Shown here: positions 1 to 12,964 of the stretch, in pieces
How the letters are laid out: every line of letters begins with the position of its first letter
Position numbering within the stretch: position 1 is the first letter of the stretch
DNA from: Chromobotia macracanthus
Lineage: Eukaryota; Chordata; Actinopteri; Cypriniformes; Botiidae
DNA: 64,000 nt
NCBI GenBank assembly: GCA_036877525.1
Contig: JAZGTH010000074.1
Span: forward strand, 6,783,501 to 6,847,500
Direction: 5' to 3'
The notes under the pieces: generated by a model
Databases searched by the model: none
What the model saw: only the letters and a program-made list of their open reading frames with translations
What the model was told of the DNA's origin: nothing
Program-made: the position numbers and the translations under genes

Positions 1-1330
1 TTTAACTTGTTTTTAAAGGAGATAAAACATTGCAAGATACCACACATATTTCCATCACCATTCCATCAGCAGAAAACATTCTGTTGCCTGTGGTCAAGGA
101 ACCCAGGATGCCTGAGTTCTCTGCACATTGCTCTGTTCTCTCTCTGTGACCTTAAAACAGTCAGAGTACACACACAGAGGCCCCTGAGAGAGCCCAGACC
201 CCTACTGTGTCCTCAAAACCTGCTCTCTTCAGCGTACAGCCTTAATCAAACACACTGTCATGCTGTTTACTGGAGCACACATGGGAAACAAAGTGTAGGA
301 GACCCTAAGTCTCAGTGTTAACCAAGACCATCTGAGAGTGTGTATGCATGTGTTTGTGCGGGTGAAAGTTGTGTAAGTTTGTTGTCTGAAAACAACATAC
401 TCTGCTGAACATGTATTAATGTATGCTTGATGTCCTTCACAGATGTGGACATTCTAAAACTAAATATTTTATGATCCTTCTTGTCCATTTGTGCATTAAA
501 ATAAAAACAGAGGTCTGTCTGTGTGTGATGCTTCATTTCCTGCTTGTAGAAAGCCTGTTTCCTGAGCTGTGTGGAGTCCAAATCTGGCTCCTCACACAGG
601 GAATTCAGAAAAGGATCAATTGCACTTGTTACATCTCAGGTTTCCTCCCCCCAACCCCCTGACTTCACTCACACAGGACTGAATTCTCAGCTGCAAGCAA
701 TTACTGCAAGAACTCACTGACTAACAGTTTCCAGATTGCCTCTTGATGGTTCCCAAATTGAGAAAGACAGTCTAGAGTATGGACAATGTAAATCCATTTC
801 TGGTTTTGTCAGTTCCAGACAGTTGGTCGGACAGACCAAAGGCTGTGGCTTTGAGAACTCAGTGGCAATCTTAACATGAAGACAAATTTTCATCCCGAGC
901 AACCTTTCCATCTCAGTGAAAGGTCACTTTCTCTGAATTGCAAATATTGTACAGTCAGAAAAATATTTGAATGTTTTTCAAGATGTCTTGTTCATAAGCA
1001 GGGGCTGACAAGTGGAACATAAGGCAGTTTTGGCTATACTGTGTAAGAACGTTATTGTGTCATTCACAATAATTGCTCAAACAGACTCATAAACATGAGT
1101 AAAATAATTCAAATACAATGTCTGTAAGAACCTTAAGAAAAGAAAATCAATCAGGTAAGACATTAACTTGATGACTTGTATATTTTCTTTCATCCTGCTT
1201 ACATATCCAATGTTGTTCTCTTCCAAAAATCTATTTGAAGAATTTTACTCTGATTAATCTATGGTGAAATTTGGCAGATGTTGCATTTCACTGTGGGCAG
1301 CAGCTTTGCTATTATAGTTGGCTTGTTTGT
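1..1330. other. Gene-free stretch
   Basis: AT-rich sequence with short open frames on both strands and no recognisable domain, splice pattern or repeat. I see nothing here that can be assigned. Confidence 0.5.
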
Positions 1331-1338
1331 TTACAGGC

Positions 1339-1461
1339 TCCAAAAAAGACGAAGTTAAACTAACCATTGACAATGTGATGCCTGGAGTCTTGCCATACTG
1401 CTGGAAGCAGTCTCGAGGATGGAAAGTGTTCTCAAAAATGCACGAGAGAGGGAATGGCTAG
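1339..1461 (+). other. Exon-like block, unidentified
   Basis: A good polypyrimidine tract and acceptor (tttgtttacag) is followed by one open frame of about 40 codons that ends at a TAG. The other two frames close quickly. It reads SKKDEVKLTIDNV and later PYCWKQSRGWKVF, which I do not recognise as a family. It could be the last exon of a plus-strand gene that begins left of the window, or a chance frame after a cryptic acceptor. No poly(A) signal is clearly linked to it. Confidence 0.2.
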
Positions 1462-4400
1462 CGGTTGATGGCTGTCTTGCTCAATTAGTGAGTCAGATTA
1501 AAGGCTGTCAGAGGAAAAACACGGCATTGTGGTTTTGTTATGTGCTTATGACAAAAAAGGGCCAAAAGGTATTTGCATCTGTTTTAGCAGAGTGTATATT
1601 TTACAGTATATCCTATAGAATCTTTACAAAATACTTCAATTTCTCCACATTCATTTTTCTCTGTTACCAAAATACAATGGTAGATTATTATGGTATTGAT
1701 ACTGAAGGCAGAAAATAACTTGTACAAAATAAATACTCTGTTAACTCCTTATAAGCAACCTGTTACAACTGATTGGGAAACCTGTTCCCAAAACCTGGGA
1801 AACAGCTATTATTTACAGCCTTGCATGATTACAAGGCTATTACAAAAAAGCAAAAAGTTGTATCACAACCTCAAAGTATGTGCATTTCACATAATAAGAC
1901 CTCTGAAAGCCAACACTAAACACAAGAGGTTTCTCATCTTTAAAGGCATTAGAACAAACACTGTGTTCTTTTTGACACAGTAATGATTGAGAAAAGAGAG
2001 GAACAGTCTGTGAAAGTTTTCTGATCGGAGCCAAACCACAAGCCTGTACAATGACTGTTTCCCTAATTCCTGACCAGCATATCCAATCTCATTGCCCAGA
2101 GAGCTTGATCACACAGAACAGCTTGTGAGGCCTAAGGGGGGAGAGGACTAAAAACAGAGCTTGGTCCTGATTGCTTCTAACACACTGATTTTGAGTTCAA
2201 AGCACACAGCTGTGAGAGAGAAAGAGAGCCCAGAGCCTGGAAGGTCAACAGACAATATACGAGGAACTGGGGCATGGAACGATCCACCCAGAGACAGCCA
2301 GCAGCTGCAGACTGACAGCGTGAGCTTCTTGGACCACACTCCTCTCTATACGTACAAAGACATCATGCCACATTGCTGTCATGGCTGTCAGCACTCCAAC
2401 CAGCTTGTTAACAAAAGAAGAGCGAATCAGAGCTCCGATGCACACAATATTGACAAGAGCATGAAGCTTTTGAGTTCTAAAGTAGCCAATCGACATGGCA
2501 GCCGGCAAAAAGTTAATTAGACAGAATTCTTTGAAAGGGGAGAAAGTAAATGTGACATCATAATAAAGGGAAATGAAAGGTCCAGCTGACTGGATCATTC
2601 TAAAAAGATGATATTTATCATTCAGACAAAGAAAGAACCATATGATGATAGTGTATGTTGCTGTAATCACAGATTGTTTTAGTCTCTGTGTGGAAACTTG
2701 ATGTTATTTGTTTAGAAATTGTTCCACTAAGTATATATAGTATATACAAATCTACGACTGGGGTGTGCTTTTGACCAGCATGTATTTTAACATCCCCCAC
2801 CCTGCCTTACTTTCACTGGGAGGGCAATGAGAGTTTAAGCATGCAAGAATGTTTGGGTGTTTTTCATGCGCCAAACATAAACATCATGTTTTTTCTGCCA
2901 TTCACACAGTATTTATTTGTGGAAGGAAAAGGTTGACATGTTGTGGACATTCAGCTCATAAAAGAGCTCACTCAGGTCCTGTCCCCGCAGCACAGTTCCC
3001 TCACACGCTTCTTGACGTAAATTATCCTCGGCAAGTAAAGGAATGCTTGAATTATTTTATGTAAAACATTGCCTCTGGCCTCTGGGTTGTATACTGTCAT
3101 AAATTGTGTTTTGAGCATGCAATGTTTTTTATTCAAAATATCACAGTGACAGTTTAAAGACTCAGAAATTACTGCTAATTAAATAGACCTTGTAGTGAAC
3201 CTTGCTGTGATTGGCAGAAAAAAGCTTGTTCACCATTTGATGAGTTCCTCTCCTCAGGAACGTGTACAGCTTCACAATTAGCACAAATCTGACAGAACCA
3301 ACTACATATTTAAGACACAAAACTTCAAAGGTTTCTAAATTAACTACAGGTTTGCAAGTAAAGCTGAAATATATACATTCATTGTGCACTGAAGGTATGA
3401 GGACACTGTCTTACTTTTAGAGAAAATATGACTGTATTAAACTGTGGAATACACAAAACCTCATGCTATCCATTTTTAAATCATGCTATCCAGACAGAAA
3501 AAGAGCATTACAGAAGGGATTTTTGGTAATCCTCAGATGTAGACAGGCATGTTTTGTGTGGTGTTTCAGCTTTGGAGTCACGCATGTCTCAGGCTGTGAG
3601 GGCACACATCTCCCTCATTCCCAGGGTTTATTATTACAAATAACCACTTCCATCTGCACGCTGACACCCAGTGGGGCATGGAGCCAGAGCAGATGCATAC
3701 CAGTCTGTCCCTCTTCCAGTAAGAAAGGGTCTGTCAGCAAACCCCTTTTCTCAGTTTCTCACTTTAAAATCACTGTGAACATGGTAATGAAATGTAGCAA
3801 GCGGACTGGAGAAATACAGAGGAATTTAGCTGATTGTTTTGTATTTGTTGCTTCTCTCTGTCTTTATCTGTCACATTCTGTCCACTGCTACTAGCCTGAC
3901 CCTCACCTTCCGCGCTGTGCATCTTTTTGGAGAAGATGTGTCAGTGATGCCTTATTCTCCTGACTTTGATTGGCAGCCTTTAAAGGAAGCTCTCCAACCA
4001 GAGTGTAGGAGGCCCTGGTACAAAGGAAAGTCACCACAAAACAAACAATCTGATGGGAATGCAGTGTTGCCCTAACCCACTAGTGAGTCAACAAAAGGCA
4101 TAAGAACAGGGAATGGTAGAACACTGAATATTACGGTGATTTTTACTTAAAGGTGAAGTGTGTTATTATAAAATGTTCTCCCATCCCAACTTAATAAGCA
4201 CAGACAATTGTCAATAAGCTATTTGTAGGTTTATGCTCCTAAAATGTGTAAAAAAATAAGGGTTTGTGATGCTATTAAAACTTTTTGTTTGCAAATCCTG
4301 ATCAGCTCAACATGGCAACATTAGCTTAACCAATGGCATGAGTCGGGGGTGGAACAATAGCAGGGGTGTTTTGGGAATCTGGTGTAAATAAGTTGTTTTT

Positions 4401-5519
4401 GTAATTGCGTTGTTTTTTAGTGGTGCAGAAATTATATTATTCACCTCCTTGAGCACTTGGATGTTTCTTTTTGATGCTTTAGTGGGTAAAAGAGTAAAAC
4501 TAAGGGTACTCTAAAACAAACTTTACCCCATATAACAAATGCACTGTATTCCAAGTCTTCTACAGCCACAAGAGCCTTGTGTGAGAAACACTGAAATTTA
4601 AGTCATTCACTGAAAGAAAGTAATATGTGTTTGAAACAACATGAGGGTGAGAATAAGTTTGCCAAATACCATTTTCTAATACAAAATACTAGTGTTAGTT
4701 ATGTATACTTTTCATATAATCCACTCTGCTAGCTTAATCCTGCAGAAGTTATTCTGTTGTGGGCTGAGTATTCAATAGCTCATTTTAGCTTTGAGAAACA
4801 GTTCTGAGTGGCCTGCCAGTGACCCTTTGCTCTTAAGGTGAGGTCAGGCTCTCCTGTAGGCCTCCCAGCTGTCTCCCTCAGTACACCCACACGTCCCTCT
4901 CTGTTCTCCCCCTGATTTCTCTCTCTCCCTCCCCACTCCCCAGTTTTTCCTCCCCCTCTTCCAGAAGGGTTGACAGCTCCAAACAAAACATGGCTTGTGA
5001 GCTGACTGACACATTCTGCCCCTGAAAGGGACCATTTAACACGCCTCACACTCTGTACTGCCCACCACACACACACACACACCTTCAGCCACTCGAAACA
5101 AAACACCACCATGTGAATCAGCCAGAGTTTGGAGGGAATCTCCACCTTGAAGAAGAGAAAAGGTTTAAGAAAGGGAGGAAAAATATTTTTTCAGGTTCAA
5201 AGGCAGTCAATTCTTCCGCCTGCACCCTGTCACTCACTCTGAACGGGTTAGCCTGGAGGATAGCGGTCCATTTTCATTGGTGTCATTCATCCGTCAGGCT
5301 GAACTGCACTCCAATGCGTTTGGTGTGGAACTGCGGAAACTTCCTGTCAGGGCCTGCTGCAAAATCAACACCTGTTAAAGTGAGAAAGAGGAGTCGCTGA
5401 TGCCAGCCTGCACACAAAACATACACTTAACAAACACAAACAAACACTGACAGCTTCTTACTCATAAGAACTATAAAATATGGCTGAATACTGTTGAAAT
5501 GCTACATCAGCGTGAAAAC

Positions 5520-5600
5520 TACACTACTGGTCAAAGTTTAGGATCACTTACTCATTCTTTATTTATATTTTTTCCACATTTTAGAAGAATGGTAAACCCA
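5520..5600. repeat. Interspersed repeat fragment (cyprinid DNA-element type)
   Basis: The start acactactggtcaaagttt followed by aggatcactt resembles the terminal part of a non-autonomous DNA element that is abundant in cyprinid genomes. Only a short, AT-rich fragment is visible, so family and boundaries are uncertain. Confidence 0.3.
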
Positions 5601-8600
5601 TGAAAACTAAAACCAACTAAAAGCATTCAAAATAAATAAATGTTATATTTTTGTTAATGTTATATGTTATATTTTTTATATCTTGAATATAGTATAGATG
5701 TTTGGCATTGTACACTATAAAATCAAAGAATCTCTTTACCATGTTTTTACTATTTTTTTTTTAAAGAAACCTTTTCACACAAACGTATATAAAATTCACA
5801 AATCTTTTTTTGCACTTAAACTGTTTACATCAAGTCCAATTTTCCTATTTATGCATCTTTTTCATGCTGCAAAATCTGAATTACTGTGACAAATATCTGC
5901 TTCACACCCATGCAACCTTTGACAACTGCTTACATGCATTAATCACAACAAACCATAACTAAAACTTCACTCTCATGTGTAAATGCTTTCTCTGGCTTTA
6001 TGCAGCCAGCAATCTGAGCCATGTATGTTGTCATGAAGCTTGATGCCAGAGGTGCTAAATGAAATGACCACAGTCCTGCTATCAGGTACATTCTCATGGA
6101 GACCATTAGTGTTGCTGTCCCCTGAGGCAGACCTTTGAATAATGCATGTGAGAGCTCAAGCTCACAATGGCCTGAGGCATATTCCCTCCTCTTGTTACCT
6201 CTCATGGCATATCCTGTGAGAATCACAGGTCAACATGTCACCTGCTGGACTGTGTTACGCACCGCTCCAAAACCACTGCGGCAACATTTGGTTTTAATAA
6301 GCACAGCAGACCCACAGTAATCATTAGGCTATTAAAGAACTCACAGTTAAAGTAAGTAATAAGTTGTATTTGAGGACAATGGCTCTCCCTGTTTTCCCCA
6401 ACCCCTTTTTGTTTAGATTCACTGTATTTATGTGTGCACATTAATTTAATCTTTTATCCGAATCTTGAATACAGATACAAAATGCTGTGCACACACATGC
6501 ACAAAGTGTTCGGTCTTAATAAGAGTGAATGCAGAGATTGTGTGTGGGCTGTCAGAGGAGAAAATGAGTGTAGCACTCTGCTGAAAGTGATCCCTGTCAT
6601 ACACAGGATGTCTGCTCACTCTCTCAAAAGCCCCCACCTCCCCTTGTTCCAGGCCCATAAAAATGTGTCTTTTTTATTTTTGAATAAATGATCACATTAA
6701 TATACAGTGGCAGTACATACAGTATTATATAATACTCTATATATTATATATAACTACAGTAGTAATATATATTTTAACAATGGACAAAAATAGACCGTTA
6801 AATGGGGAGAGTGAGACAGCTGCCAGCTCCCACCCATTCTGTTGTTGCAGGCAGACCAGATTGGAATTCCCCATTCATGTATGTAAGGGCACCCGCAGTC
6901 CCGTTAAATGTCCTTAAAGCCTTTATAAAGCTTCAGCCTATCCACAATCTCTCATTGTTGCTATTGCACACATTTGTGTCCTTGTGTTTCCAAGGAAGCC
7001 TTTTCTCTTTCCTTAAAGAGAAACAGAAACAGTTATCTGTAATCACAACAATGTACCCTCAAACATACACATTAAGAGACATATTTAGACAGAATTAGAC
7101 ATTAAAAACAATTAAAAACTCACATGCTGCTAAATAGCCTTACAGTATTGTCTGCAAAATGTAATATTAAGAATAAAATATTTAGAAAAAAATATTAAGT
7201 TAGCCTTACAAAGCTTTTAGGATGAATAGAATTCATAGGAAATAAATAGGATTTTGTGTTCACTTGTAAAATTTAAAATCGTTATTATTTTAATAAATAA
7301 AAATGTATTAAAATCAATGCCAAAGTAATGCTACAGGTTTTTAAATACACTCTGAGTCAACCTAATCAAACCTCTACAACTAATAAAAATCGAACACATT
7401 CACAAAAGTTTTGGCACTGTTTTAACACTTAGCGCAAGGCTATGAAATGGAGCAGGAGGGGGAGAATATTATTCCAGGCTGTTTTGGCACCAGAGGACAG
7501 CTCTATGAAAGGTTACTCAGGTGGTCTTTCCTCAACTCCTCCGTCTCTCCCCAGCAGAATGTCAGTTCCAATTCCCTGGCCCAATTCCCCAGTCCCTCAC
7601 CCAAATCATCATGTGAACCTCAGATTGCTTAAATATGGGCCTGTGAATCTGATACTCTGTTGGGTTTTGAGTCCTGACAGAGGTGCTGAGAGTTGGCTGA
7701 TGAGGGGCCCAGCCACTCGCCATATTGCCGCCCAGTATGCTGTGTCATGTTCTCTGAACAATCGCCCATGTCTCTCTAGTTGGGTAAACAACAGAGGCTG
7801 TCAGCCGGTGTCAGGTTTGAGCTTTTCAAAGCAGAAGAAGGAGAATGACAGATGACTGCTCTGAGTGTAGCCGACACTTCGCTGATAATGGTGATCTGAG
7901 TGCTGATATGAAGAGGCAGAGTGTGATGGGTGAGAGACATACACCCAGTAAAACATACAGGACCCACAGTTTTGACAAACATACTGCTGGGAAAGACTGT
8001 GAGGTGCTTTCAGTCAGACTTGCTGGTTCACTCAGTTCTCTGATTCATCTGTGGCGGAATCTGACGTATGTTGAAGGTTGAATCAAATCAATAGTTGGTT
8101 TGCAATGAAAGCTAAATTCAGGGCTCATTCAACTAAACAAATAATAGGCAAAATAATTGGATGGAGAGGATATAACCCAAGCAGAAGTGAGCAAATAATA
8201 AGAAACATAAATAATAAATAAGAATAATAGTATTAATAATAACACTAATATTTAATAATAATATGTAGGACATATTTTAAGGTAGTTTGCATAAACATAA
8301 CAGTTTAAAAGTACACATTAAAACATAAAAAGCAACTGATTCTTATAAATAAGTCAGTTTATTAAGTGTACATCTGTCTGTCCAGACGTTAACCAAGTAT
8401 TAAATAAAGTATTGCATGCAAGTGAATGGTAAAAGCTACAGGGAATACTTTGGCAGGCTTGAAGTCTTTTGTATAAGTGACAGAATCTCTGCTTAATGTT
8501 AGTTATGAGATGCACAAATGAAGGGACTGTGTTTAATGTCAGCTTTTTGGATTCCTTGCTGTAATCAGCTCACCCTTTCAAAAACTGCGAAATGAATTAA

Positions 8601-8969
8601 GCTTCACAGAACACTTTCATTAAAATTAACTCAAACTAATCTGTTCAGGGTTCATGGGGTTGACAAGCCGCAAAAAAACAACATGTCGGACACGGCCGAC
8701 ACAAGCGTACCTGTAACCTGAGCAGAGAGACGGTGGCGTGCCAAAACTCAGCAGCCTGGCAGTGAGACTGTTAGTCTCAGTTAGACCGGATCCCCACCCT
8801 TCAGCTCCCTCATTCACCCCCTGAGTGCCGGTCAAGCCTGCACAGTGGGGGCCCTCCATCTGGGCACATCTCTACCCTGACAGGACCCATGAATGCATTA
8901 AAGAACACTCACAGACCAGTTAGGACTGTCACTGCTGGAGATGCAGAGCAGACTGGGACCTGAAGAAAG

Positions 8970-9012
8970 AAAAAGAAAGAGAGAGAGAGAGAGAGAGAAG
9001 GAGAGAGAGTGA
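8970..9012. repeat. (AG)n purine microsatellite
   Basis: An AAAG start passes into a run of AG dinucleotides, interrupted by GG near the end. Confidence 0.85.
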
Positions 9013-9387
9013 GAACCTTTATGCTATAGTCCATCTGTCAAGCAATATGCTGGACCCACAGATGAGTATCTCAGCTCCTCATTCACATGGAATGTACAAA
9101 CATGTTTGATGAAAATAAAGAACAAAAAAAAATATGTTGCATTAAGGTGGCCATATTTGTTTTTTGGATGAATAAATCACATAAGTATTTGTACAGTATG
9201 TCATGAAGCATGTTTCTGTTATCATTGTGTCTGGCTTCTTTAAACTCACTTTATAGTTTGACTTATAGTTTGGTATAAATTGCATGCACATCCTTTTAAA
9301 GCAGTTATAAAGTAATGTAAAATGTCTATTTTTTCTAATAATTTCTATATTGTAATTTACAAAAATACAGTAGAGGAATAGATCACA

Positions 9388-9401
9388 GCGACCTCTTGTG
9401 G
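9388..9401 (-). promoter_or_regulatory. CTCF-like motif
   Basis: The minus strand reads CCACAAGAGGTCGC, one base off the vertebrate CTCF core CCASNAGRGGGCGC. This is a sequence match only. Confidence 0.3.
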
Positions 9402-10072
9402 ACTCCCACAAAAAGTAGGTGCAGATTTAACCCTAAACATCACATATTAAACAAAATATTAGCTAGAAAATCTAGATTATTTGTCTTAATCTTGTAACAT
9501 TGACATGTTAAGCAACTAAATTAAAAATAATGGCGGTAAATCACATGAAAATATTAAATGTTCGAAAAAGTAACATTTACTGTAATACAACTACCAGATG
9601 TTGGCTTCTTTCGCCCATTCTTTCTTTCATGCAATTGGGTAAACGACCCAGCCAATCCAATTTAATCTGCTTTCTGATTGGAAGCAGAAATACTGTCAAT
9701 CAAATTCTGTAATTCGAAACGGGAGGGGCTTATACTCAGGACTAGAACCAATGGTCATTTTCATCTGCGCTTCCTGAAGAGAAGAGCTCCGCATTACTAC
9801 CACAACAACGCCGATCAGCCACCTTCACCAACACCCCCTCCATGTCATCAACATCAATTAATTTTTTATCACACGTTAAAACCGTCAAAAATTACGAAAT
9901 CGTGATAAACTTATAAAACTAAAAAAAACATATATAAACTTATATTCTTATAAATTTTTTAACTTACATTTTCTTTAGAACTGATCAAAATGGAATAACA
10001 GCCTATGAAAACTAGATATGTTCCGCTCAGAACATCTCAGAAGTTAGCATTAATATATTTATTATATAACAT

Positions 10073-10077
<5 letters not shown>

Positions 10078-10114
<37 letters not shown>

Positions 10115-10115
10115 T
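10078..10115. repeat. (AAT)n microsatellite
   Basis: About twelve uninterrupted AAT units. Confidence 0.9.
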
Positions 10116-10338
10116 AGTTAATAATAATAGTTAGGTGAAAGCCGCACACATAAAGATTTACATTAGATTTACAATACTTTAAAAAAACACTTTTTAAAAA
10201 CTTTTTAAAACTCTAGAATTGTGTACATTAAAATAGTTATACATGCAATTACAGACTAAAATATTATACTGTGATATTCTTGAATCATTAAATCAAGTCG
10301 TTCAAATGATTTACAAACATCACATGTGAGTGCCGCAT

Positions 10339-10352
10339 GCGCCCTCAGGCGG
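10339..10352 (-). promoter_or_regulatory. CTCF-like motif upstream of cbx3b
   Basis: The minus strand reads CCGCCTGAGGGCGC, a close match to the CTCF core, about 270 bases before the GC-richer cbx3b promoter block. Confidence 0.35.
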
Positions 10353-10599
10353 CCTAAAACAATATTACACTTACGTCATAGACGTATTTTCCCAATTTGT
10401 ATCCTTCCAAAACTGAAATTCTAAATACGTTTCTAGTTCTTAATACTAACACACTTATGTTCTTTAATCGCGCAAAACAGCTAACATTATAAACTATAAT
10501 GGTTTCCCCATGTGTGCAAATGAATAAAAAAACATTACTATCCACCTTGTAATTGTAAAGACTTTTTTTAAAGAATTGTAAATTGTTGTAAAATGCAGA

Positions 10600-10960
10600 C
10601 AGTAAACCCGCCCATGTGCGCCGCGCATTCAGCTGGGTCTGCCTCTATGGATGCGCCTTTAAGGATTCCTCCCCCGGCTTTCCTGAACTGACCTCTTCCT
10701 TTTGAAAACACTTCCTCCTCTTCTCCCTATCGGCCATATTTAATTTGTCTCATTCACGAAAAGTTATGTAAACAAAACAGTAAAGCCACGATCGCAGAGG
10801 CGACATCGCAGACGATGCATTAGCTTACTGAATTGTATTGTGATCTTCTGTCTGGATGTGTGTTTTCCCCCACTGATTATTTGTGCGCGCGCCGTGGGAA
10901 TAAACAAATAGCGCGTGAGACAGCGGCAGGTGGGCTCGGCACTCATCAAATGTAGCATCA
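10600..10960 (+). promoter_or_regulatory. Candidate cbx3b promoter and 5' non-coding exon region
   Basis: GC content and CpG density rise locally (gtgcgccgcgcattc, gtgcgcgcgccgtggg) against an AT-rich background. A YY1-like site (atcggccatattt) follows a pyrimidine-rich tract at about 10700-10745, as is common at TATA-less housekeeping promoters. The first cbx3b coding exon begins 11411 behind an acceptor at about 11404, so a non-coding first exon here is expected. A possible donor is gcggcag|gtgggc at about 10930. Exact start site and donor are inference. Confidence 0.45.
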
Positions 10961-11410
10961 ATGGCGAAGAGACAATAAAATAAAACAATCATTCATAATC
11001 TTAGCCTGCTTTTTCCGTGACTAAAGAAAGCTATCGGTAGAAAATGATACGTTATGCAAGTCATTAATCCTTTGGCAATGATACTGTGTTACCATTGTTT
11101 TTCACAGCATTCAGTTATTACAGGCGCAACACTGCTTGATACAATAACCTTAGAGAAGAGTAAACAAACACGCAAACAAATATAACTCGAGGGGAAAGGC
11201 TTTAGAAATTCCTCTTATGTGTGTTTGACGTTTATTTGCATTTATCATGTATTGTTTTGTGAGTCTGTCCATATACTTTATTTTCTTAAGGCTGATTGTG
11301 CAGGAGTACCTACTAGATGAATTTAAGACAAGAACTTAAGATTAAGATTCTAATGTTGATGTATAAATATAATATTTTCTTATATGTTTTATCGTATGTT
11401 AAAGGAAAAC

Positions 11411-12964
11411 ATGAGGAAAAAGCAGAATGTGAAAAACAGGAAGGCAGAGGAGACAACAATTGTCCAGGAGTTTGCAGTGGAAAAAATAATTTGCAGAAGA
11501 GTCAATGAAGGAAAAGTTGAATATTATTTGAAGTGGAAAGGCTTTACAGAGTGAGTATCTTGGAACTTTGCTGTCTATGTGACAGTTATTCATATTCGGA
11601 ATATCCACCAGTATGTGTCATACTTTGCTCAGTGCAGAGAACACCTGGGAGCCGGAGGACAACTTGGACTGTCCAGAGCTGATAGAGGAGTTTCTGAGAA
11701 ACCTGTCTGTCTCAGGAGAGACAGAACTAGAAGGGTGTCAGTCTGCAGACCATGACCTCCAGCTCAAGCAAGAGTTAACTGAGCTTGATGCTGACATGGT
11801 TAGAGTGTTTATATACTGTGCTGGGGCACATGATGTGCCATTGCTTTCAGGCATTACTGTATTGTAATTTCTTCGAAAGCACATGGAAGTGCACACACAC
11901 ACACACACACAGCTCCCCAAATGTAGTTTGTCACAAATCTGTGAATTACATTGGATAACAAAATATCAAACAAAAAATAACCACCACTTAATTTGATATT
12001 TATTTTTATCTAAAGCATTTACATCCATACATTTGAAGTTTAGCCTTAACAATAAAGTAGTTAAATACATAATGTATAGGAATAGCAGTTGTTGATTGTA
12101 AAGAAATGTAGTCATGCTCTTTCATTGCTTTTTGATTTTTTTGTACAGTTTGTACTTTATTCATTTTTTGATCTATAATCTGTCCCTCTTCTTAAGCTTT
12201 TTGATAGTTTTGTTCTTTGTCTGGGAAATGCAGACTCACCAGACTCAAGCAGAACTCATTGGAAGGGGTAATGATAAGGCTGGCGATCACAGCTCTGAGA
12301 TCCCTGCAGGTCAGTCCAGCAATGTAGAACCAGACTGCATCATCGGATCCACAGACCGACAGGGAGAGCTCATGTTCCTTATTAAGTGGTAATATTTCTA
12401 CACTGCAATATATATATATGTTCTTTTATACACAGAAAGAGGGCTGATCAAAAGCACCTTCCCCACACTGTAAGACACATCACCACAACAGTGTTTCTCA
12501 ACCAGGAGACAAATAATGTAGGATTGTAGGACAAAACAAATGAGCTTAAAAGAACTAAAAACTAAGAAATTTCTTAATGTTTGGTTATTGTTTGTAATAC
12601 ATATACATCATTCTATTTGTCCAAGCTTTAGAATATTTTATTAGGTTTTATTGGGTAGAAATATTATTGTAGACAATGGGGTCTTGAAATCAAAAAGCTT
12701 GAGATCCACTGAACTGCAGTAGGAATCCCGGTCTGTGGAAGTGCACAGACAGTTTATAATCCATTACAGCATATATGTTTATGTGTTTCTGTTACTTTTA
12801 ATTTGTTGTATTTGTGCATTAATACTTGATCATTATTTCATCTCAGGAAAAACACTGATGATGTAGCTTTACTGTCAGCAAGGGAGGCCAGTGAAAGGTG
12901 GCCCCAGATGGTCATTGGCTTTTACGAGGACAAGCTGATCTGGCACGCAGAAGAGGAGCAGTGA
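11411..12964 (+). CDS. cbx3b: Chromobox protein 3 paralogue (HP1-gamma family)
   Basis: Chromatin reader of the HP1 family; family members bind methylated H3K9 through a chromodomain and dimerise through a chromoshadow domain. Coding exons 11411-11550, 11633-11798, 12234-12388 and 12847-12964 join in frame to 192 residues; human CBX3 has 183 and the same four-coding-exon plan. The chromodomain spans about 20-70, with aromatic cage residues F21, W42 and F45 and the WKGF and NTWEPE motifs. The chromoshadow domain spans about 136-187, with GELMFLIKW, VIGFYE and W186 present. The hinge (about 71-135) is odd: it is acidic to neutral and lacks the basic KRK patch and the ARGL-PE segment of canonical HP1. 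The donor after exon 2 (atg|gttaga) is weak, so the exon 2-3 join is the least certain. The start is the first ATG after an acceptor, giving a basic MRKKQ start as in CBX3. Context (snx10, skap2, hoxa beside it) supports cbx3 over cbx1 or cbx5. Confidence 0.88.
11892..11911. repeat. (CA)n microsatellite in cbx3b intron 2
   Basis: Ten CA units directly after the second coding exon of cbx3b. Confidence 0.9.

Larger units (their letters stand above)
1470..10590. other. Long gene-free interval upstream of cbx3b
   Basis: No gene model could be supported. Contents seen: many short frames on both strands; an AT-rich low-complexity block at about 7140-7330; a purine-rich microsatellite at 8970-9012; an AAT microsatellite at 10078-10115; a repeat-like block at about 5520-5600; two CTCF-like motifs (9388-9401 and 10339-10352). 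In mammals HNRNPA2B1 lies next to CBX3 and is divergently transcribed; I find no trace of it in the 10 kb left of cbx3b. Confidence 0.5.

Noticed and set aside
2245..2670. 141-codon minus-strand frame, with an overlapping plus-strand frame
   Set aside because: Open on both strands, no domain recognised, composition not clearly coding. Left as non-coding.
3380..3395. miR-148-like word (gtgcactga complement of the seed)
   Set aside because: Only about nine bases match and no hairpin is evident.
3839..4075. Plus-strand frame with a signal-peptide-like start (YLLLLSVFICHIL)
   Set aside because: The frame opens with TTG, not ATG, has no family similarity I recognise and no splice or poly(A) context.
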